Below, one piece after another: positions 6,048-9,430 of a stretch of 9,430 nucleotides of DNA (its first letter is position 1; each line of letters opens with the position of its first letter). The notes beneath the pieces were generated by a model, which was given only the letters and a program-made list of their open reading frames with translations, did not search any database and was not told the DNA's origin. Location: contig CAMWPF010000037.1 of assembly GCA_947176045.1 (NCBI GenBank), positions 1 through 9,430 on the forward strand. The letters are read 5' to 3'. The translations under genes and the position numbers were made by a program. The stretch is from an uncultured Treponema sp. (GTDB lineage Bacteria > Spirochaetota > Spirochaetia > Treponematales > Treponemataceae).

Positions 6048-7030
6048 TGCTCTACCATCCCGTCAAAATCGGAACGCTTGAACTGGGCGGAAACCTGTTC
6101 CTCGCGCCGGTCGCAGGATACAGCGACCGCTCGTTCCGTTCCATCTGCGTAGAAAACGGCGCGTCGTTCACCTACACGGAAATGGTTTCCGCAGAAGCGC
6201 TCGTCCGCAAGAACATCAAGACGGAAGCGCTCATGGCGCGCGCCGCAAACGAATCGGCCTACGCCGTGCAGATTTTCGGAGGAACGCCTGAAACCATGGC
6301 GGCGGCGGCGGCGGAAATCGTGCGGGAAAAGACGCGCTGCGAATGCATCGACATCAACGCCGGCTGCCCCGTGCCGAAAATCGTAAAGACCGGCGCCGGC
6401 GCCGCATTGACGCGCGACCCGGAACGGCTCGGCGCAGTCGTTGCGGCGGTGGTCCGCGCCTGCGGCTCAGACTGCGCGGTTACCGTAAAAATCCGTTCCG
6501 GCTGGGACGAAGGCCGCATCACGTGGCGGGAAGCCGCCGCCGCCGCGATGGAGGCTGGAGCCGCCGCAATCACGCTCCACGCGCGGACGCGGGCGCAAGG
6601 CTACGAAGGAAAGGCCGACTGGCAGAAGCTTGCCGAACTTTCCGCACTCGCCGCCGGAAGAATTCCAATCTTCGGCTCAGGCGACCTGTTCACGCCGGAA
6701 GACGCCGAGAGGATGCTTCGGGAAACCGGGTGCGACGGCATCATGTTCGCGCGCGGCGCGATGGGCAATCCGTTCATCTTCCGAAAGACGGCCGACCTGC
6801 TGAAAGCCGGCTCGTATCAGGAAGTTCCAACCGCCGTGCGGATTGCCGCGGGCTTCCGCGAGCTTGAGCTGCTCGCCGCAGACATCGGCGAAGCCGGCGC
6901 CTGTCTGGAAATGCGCAAGCGATTCTGCGCGTACGCAAAAGGAATTCCAGGAAGCTCCGCGCTCCGGCAGAAAATTGTCGGCGCAAAGACGGCCGCGGAG
7001 TACCACGCAATTTTGGACGCGCTCTGCTAG
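6047..7030 (+). CDS. dus: tRNA-dihydrouridine synthase, DusB-like
   Basis: A 327-residue FMN-dependent enzyme that reduces uridines in the tRNA D-loop using NADPH. The N-terminal TIM barrel is complete: FLAPVAGYSDRSFR (about 18-31, FMN contact), YTEMVSAEAL (about 43-52), AVQIFGG (about 73-79), DINAGCPVPKIVKTGAGAAL (about 102-121, with the catalytic C107), VKIRSGW (147-153), LHARTRAQGYEGKADW (about 177-192), GSGDLFTPEDA and MFARGAMGNPFIF (phosphate-binding end). The helical C-terminal tRNA-binding domain follows (about 250-327). The start at ATG 6047 overlaps the tatD stop as TGATG; GGAAG four bases upstream gives a ribosome-binding site inside tatD. Translation is therefore probably coupled to tatD. 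A short GC-repeat run (about 6299-6313) encodes five alanines and is not remarkable. Which uridine is modified cannot be told from the sequence; the DusB-like label rests on motif style only. Confidence 0.93.
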   Translation: MLYHPVKIGTLELGGNLFLAPVAGYSDRSFRSICVENGASFTYTEMVSAEALVRKNIKTEALMARAANESAYAVQIFGGTPETMAAAAAEIVREKTRCECIDINAGCPVPKIVKTGAGAALTRDPERLGAVVAAVVRACGSDCAVTVKIRSGWDEGRITWREAAAAAMEAGAAAITLHARTRAQGYEGKADWQKLAELSALAAGRIPIFGSGDLFTPEDAERMLRETGCDGIMFARGAMGNPFIFRKTADLLKAGSYQEVPTAVRIAAGFRELELLAADIGEAGACLEMRKRFCAYAKGIPGSSALRQKIVGAKTAAEYHAILDALC

Positions 7031-7053
7031 GAATTGCAAAACGGCTTTTTTTC

Positions 7054-7059
7054 TATTAA
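7054..7059 (+). promoter_or_regulatory. Possible -10 box of purD
   Basis: TATTAA lies nine bases before the purD ATG. The best -35-like hexamer, TTGCAA (7034-7039), is too close (14-nt spacer). With no Shine-Dalgarno sequence before the ATG (CTGGCTCC), a short or leaderless transcript is possible; read-through from dus is the alternative, since I see no hairpin terminator in the 38-nt gap. Confidence 0.3.
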
Positions 7060-7068
7060 ACTGGCTCC

Positions 7069-8403
7069 ATGAATATCATCGTTGTTGGAAATGGCGGCAG
7101 AGAGCACGCCATCTGCTGGAAGCTGGCGCAAAGCCTTGAAGTTGAAAGAATCGTCTGCGTTCCCGGAAACGGCGGAACAGCGGCGGAAGCAAAATGCACG
7201 AATATCGACATTCCGCGCTGCGGATACCTTGACAAAAGCGCGTCGCCGTACGTCCAGATCGCAGCGCATGAAAACTGCACGCTGGCAGTCATCGGCCCGG
7301 AAGATCCGCTCGCCGCGGGACTTGCCGACGAATTCTGGAACGCTGGAATTCCGTGCGTCGGGCCAAAAGCCGCCGCCGCGCAGCTGGAAGCCAGCAAGGA
7401 TTTCGCGAAGGCGTTCATGCGGAAGCACAACGTCGCCTGCGCCGCAAGCGAAACATTCACGGACGCCGCCAGCGCCGCCGCTTACGTTAAGGCGCACGGA
7501 GCGCCGATTGTCGTCAAGGCTGACGGACTTGCCGCCGGAAAAGGCGTCGTCGTCGCCGCGACGGAGCAGGACGCGCTCGCCGCAATCGCCGACATCATGG
7601 AATCGGGGCGGGTCGGCGACGCCGGCAGAAAAATCGTCCTTGAAGACTATCTGGAAGGAACGGAAATCTCAGTCCTCGCGGCGGTCTCCGTTACGGAATC
7701 GGGCGGCGAAACAAACATCATCGTGCCGTTCCTGCCCGCGCGCGACCACAAGCGGCTGTACGACGGCGCGAAAGGCCCGAACACCGGCGGCATGGGCGCA
7801 GTCTGCCCGTTGCAGGACGTCTCCGCCGGAGATCTGGCGCGGTTCCGCAGCGCAATTCTGGAGCCGACGCTCAACGGGCTGGCTGCCGAACGATTCGACT
7901 ACCGGGGCTTCCTGTTCTTCGGCGTCATGCTCACGGCGGACGGCCCGAAGCTCCTCGAATACAACGTGCGCCTCGGCGACCCGGAGACGCAAGCGGTGCT
8001 TCCGCTCATGGACGCCGACTTCGCCGCACTCTGCCGAGCCATCACCGACGGCTCGCTCGCACAGTTCGAACTGAAATGGAAGGACGGCTTCCAAGTCTCG
8101 CCGGTCGTCGTATCCGGCGGCTATCCGGGAAGCTATCCGAAAGGAAGGCCCATCTCCATCGACGGGCGGAAAGCCGCGCAGGCGGGCGCAAAAATCTTCA
8201 TAGCCGGAGCGGTGCAGGCCGCGGACGGCGGAACGGGGCTTGTTACAAGCGGCGGACGCGTCCTCGCGTGCAGCGCGTTCGGCAGCACGTTCGACGAAGC
8301 GTGGAAGAACGCCTACGCCGCCGTCGGCGCCGTCCATTTCGACGGACAGTTCTTCCGAACGGACATCGGACTGCCTGGAGCGGCGGCAAGCGGAAAGCTG
8401 TAG
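7069..8403 (+). CDS. purD: Phosphoribosylamine-glycine ligase (GARS)
   Basis: Joins phosphoribosylamine and glycine using ATP, the second step of purine synthesis, in the cytoplasm. The 444-residue length suits a monofunctional GARS (usually about 420-430). Motifs in order: MNIIVVGNGGREHA (1-14, N-domain), GPEDPLAAGL (76-85), VGPKAAAAQLEASKDFAK (97-114), KADGLAAGKGVVVA (150-163, ATP-grasp nucleotide site), ARDHKRLYDGAKGPNTGGMG (224-243) and LLEYNVRLGDPETQAVLP (295-312, metal and ATP ligands E298, N299, R301). The C-domain (about 330-440) completes the enzyme. Start ATG 7069 gives the standard N-terminus and has no clear ribosome-binding site. It lies 38 nt after dus, with a T7 run but no hairpin between them. 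It ends at TAG before a shared terminator. No purine riboswitch or PurR-like site is visible in the short upstream gap. Other pur genes are not in the window. Confidence 0.97.
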   Translation: MNIIVVGNGGREHAICWKLAQSLEVERIVCVPGNGGTAAEAKCTNIDIPRCGYLDKSASPYVQIAAHENCTLAVIGPEDPLAAGLADEFWNAGIPCVGPKAAAAQLEASKDFAKAFMRKHNVACAASETFTDAASAAAYVKAHGAPIVVKADGLAAGKGVVVAATEQDALAAIADIMESGRVGDAGRKIVLEDYLEGTEISVLAAVSVTESGGETNIIVPFLPARDHKRLYDGAKGPNTGGMGAVCPLQDVSAGDLARFRSAILEPTLNGLAAERFDYRGFLFFGVMLTADGPKLLEYNVRLGDPETQAVLPLMDADFAALCRAITDGSLAQFELKWKDGFQVSPVVVSGGYPGSYPKGRPISIDGRKAAQAGAKIFIAGAVQAADGGTGLVTSGGRVLACSAFGSTFDEAWKNAYAAVGAVHFDGQFFRTDIGLPGAAASGKL

Positions 8404-8421
8404 TCCGCGCGCATAAAAAAC

Positions 8422-8459
8422 GCCGCGCCATGGGGATTCCACGGCGCGGCGCGCCTTTT
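8422..8459. terminator. Bidirectional rho-independent terminator between purD and the Amt-PII gene
   Basis: The arms 8422-8433 and 8439-8450 form a 12-bp stem (one A-C mismatch) with loop GGATT. On the minus strand the stem is followed, after one base, by six Ts (from AAAAAA at 8415-8420), an excellent terminator for the Amt-PII gene. On the plus strand four Ts (8456-8459) follow after five bases, so it is a weaker terminator for purD. Confidence 0.85.
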
Positions 8460-8485
8460 GCTACGGCGTTTCCCGCAGCCATCAA

Positions 8486-9430
8486 TTATTCGTCATCGTT
8501 CTGGAGGGCGTCGTAGCCTTCCTCGCCGGTGCGGATTTTGACGACGTTGTCCACCTTGTAGACGAAAATCTTGCCGTCGCCGATGTGTCCCGTATACAGA
8601 ACCTTCTTCGCCGTCTCGATGACCGTGCGTACAGGCACTTTGGAAACAACGATTTCGACCTTGATTTTCGGAAGCAGGGTGATTTCAAGCGGAACGCCGC
8701 GGTAATATTCACTCGCCCCCTTCTGCATTCCGCATCCCATCACGTTCACGACCGTCATGCCGGTAACGCCGATGCCGTTCAGCGCCGCCTTGAGCGCGTC
8801 GAACTTCGTCTGCCTCGTAACAATCACAATCTTGCTGAACACCGCATCTTCCGGCGCGCCCTCCCGCACGACCGTCGTCACGGGAACGGCCTGCGAGACA
8901 GGAATTTCGACGCCCGCCACCTTCGCCTCCGCAACTTCCCCGGCGGAGAACTGCGAGACGAAGCCCGCATAGCTTGAATCGATGCCGTGCTCCAGCTTGT
9001 CAAGGCCGAGGATTTCCTCTTCCGGCGTAACGCGCAGCCCGTGCGCCTTGTTGATGACGGTGAACGTAATCAGCATGCAGACCGCCGGCCACGCGAGGAT
9101 GCAGGCAATGCCGAGCGCCTGGATGCCGAGCTGGTGGAAGCCGTGTCCGTAGAACAATCCGCTGTCAACGTTGAACAGTCCGCACGCAAGCGTCCCCCAG
9201 ATGCCGTTCGCCAGATGGACGGCGACCGCTCCGACAGGATCATCGATGTGCAGCTTGCAGTCAAGGAATTCGACGACGAACACGACGAGAAATCCAGACA
9301 CAATGCCGATGACCAGCGAACCGAGCGCGTCAGTCGTCGCGCAGCCCGCGGTAATCGCAACAAGCCCGGCGAGCGACGCGTTCAAGGACATGGACACGTC
9401 CGGGCGTCCGTGCTTGATCCACGTATAGAG
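8486..9430 (-). CDS. amt: Ammonium transporter with fused C-terminal PII signalling domain; 5' end outside window
   Basis: The fragment is 314 residues and open at the window edge; it begins with the Amt segment LYTWIKHGRPDVSMSLNASL, so Met/Val codons near 9397 are internal. Residues 1-130 are the last transmembrane helices of an Amt/MEP channel, with SLNASLAGLVAITAGC, DDPVGAVAVH (H72 matches the second pore His of the twin-His pair) and HLANGIWGT. Residues 131-154 are the conserved cytosolic tail (LRVTPEEEILGLDKLEHG). A linker of about 40 residues leads to a complete PII domain (about 198-306): a T-loop from MGCGMQKGASEYYRG to EITLLPK, the B-loop TGHIGDGKIFVY and the C-loop KIRTGEE. In the T-loop the position of the E. 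coli GlnB uridylylation Tyr51 is Leu (RGVPLEI). The protein should sit in the inner membrane and couple ammonium passage to ATP/ADP and 2-oxoglutarate sensing (family knowledge). The fusion is continuous in one frame with no stop, so it is not an annotation artefact. Confidence 0.93.
   Translation of the reverse strand, partial: LYTWIKHGRPDVSMSLNASLAGLVAITAGCATTDALGSLVIGIVSGFLVVFVVEFLDCKLHIDDPVGAVAVHLANGIWGTLACGLFNVDSGLFYGHGFHQLGIQALGIACILAWPAVCMLITFTVINKAHGLRVTPEEEILGLDKLEHGIDSSYAGFVSQFSAGEVAEAKVAGVEIPVSQAVPVTTVVREGAPEDAVFSKIVIVTRQTKFDALKAALNGIGVTGMTVVNVMGCGMQKGASEYYRGVPLEITLLPKIKVEIVVSKVPVRTVIETAKKVLYTGHIGDGKIFVYKVDNVVKIRTGEEGYDALQNDDE

Noticed and set aside
6297..6315. GCG trinucleotide run as a phase-variable repeat
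   Set aside because: It is a short alanine-coding run in the dus frame; a change by whole units would not shift the frame.
6343..6867. Arg/His-rich plus-strand frame inside dus
   Set aside because: Out-of-frame reading of GC-rich dus codons, with composition typical of a shadow frame.
7669..8442. Minus-strand open frame (257 codons) opposite purD
   Set aside because: Shadow of the purD codons; low-complexity charged product, and its start lies inside the terminator hairpin.
1..9430. CRISPR array, toxin-antitoxin, defence, secretion or biosynthetic cluster
   Set aside because: No regularly spaced repeats and no such protein families were found; almost all of the window is explained by housekeeping genes.

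Overview
The window is a compact, GC-rich stretch of bacterial chromosome. It holds nine protein genes (two cut by the window edges), one tRNA gene and short intergenic regions with recognisable promoters and terminators. The best taxonomic hint is the minus-strand cluster M23 peptidase - bactofilin - DUF327/YaaR - RicT (PSP1), an order I associate with spirochaetes, especially Treponema relatives. The Amt-PII fusion and the AsnB are compatible with this. The assignment is an inference from gene order and protein style, not from a database search.

Layout. Positions 2-1081 (+) hold the C-terminal synthetase part of an AsnB-type asparagine synthetase. A tRNA with a CAT anticodon (1175-1248) follows with its own promoter, and a perfect long-stem terminator lies at 1265-1311. 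Next is a solitary class I SAM-dependent methyltransferase (1379-2110, +), whose -10 box lies 6 nt before the start codon, so its mRNA is probably leaderless. Converging on it is a four-gene minus-strand operon: M23/LytM peptidase (5083-4061), bactofilin (4057-3644), YaaR-like (3647-3090) and RicT-like (3070-2141). Its promoter is at about 5124-5153, back to back with a probable promoter for the plus-strand pair tatD-like (5268-6047) and dus (6047-7030), which overlap at TGATG. purD (7069-8403, +) follows. A hairpin at 8422-8450 separates it from the convergent minus-strand Amt-PII fusion (8486 to beyond 9430).

How the genes fit together. The operon pairs an envelope peptidase with a bactofilin scaffold, the usual pairing for local peptidoglycan remodelling and cell shape, and adds YaaR and RicT, a pair also clustered in Bacillus. 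tatD-dus is a small nucleic-acid metabolism unit. purD serves purine synthesis. asnB and amt-PII both handle nitrogen but lie at opposite ends and are not visibly linked. I found no mobile element, CRISPR array, phage gene or defence system. The region is mostly ordinary housekeeping. The points most worth a second look are the Amt-PII fusion whose PII domain lacks the uridylylation tyrosine, the TatD with Glu in place of the last catalytic Asp, and the leaderless architecture of the methyltransferase gene.
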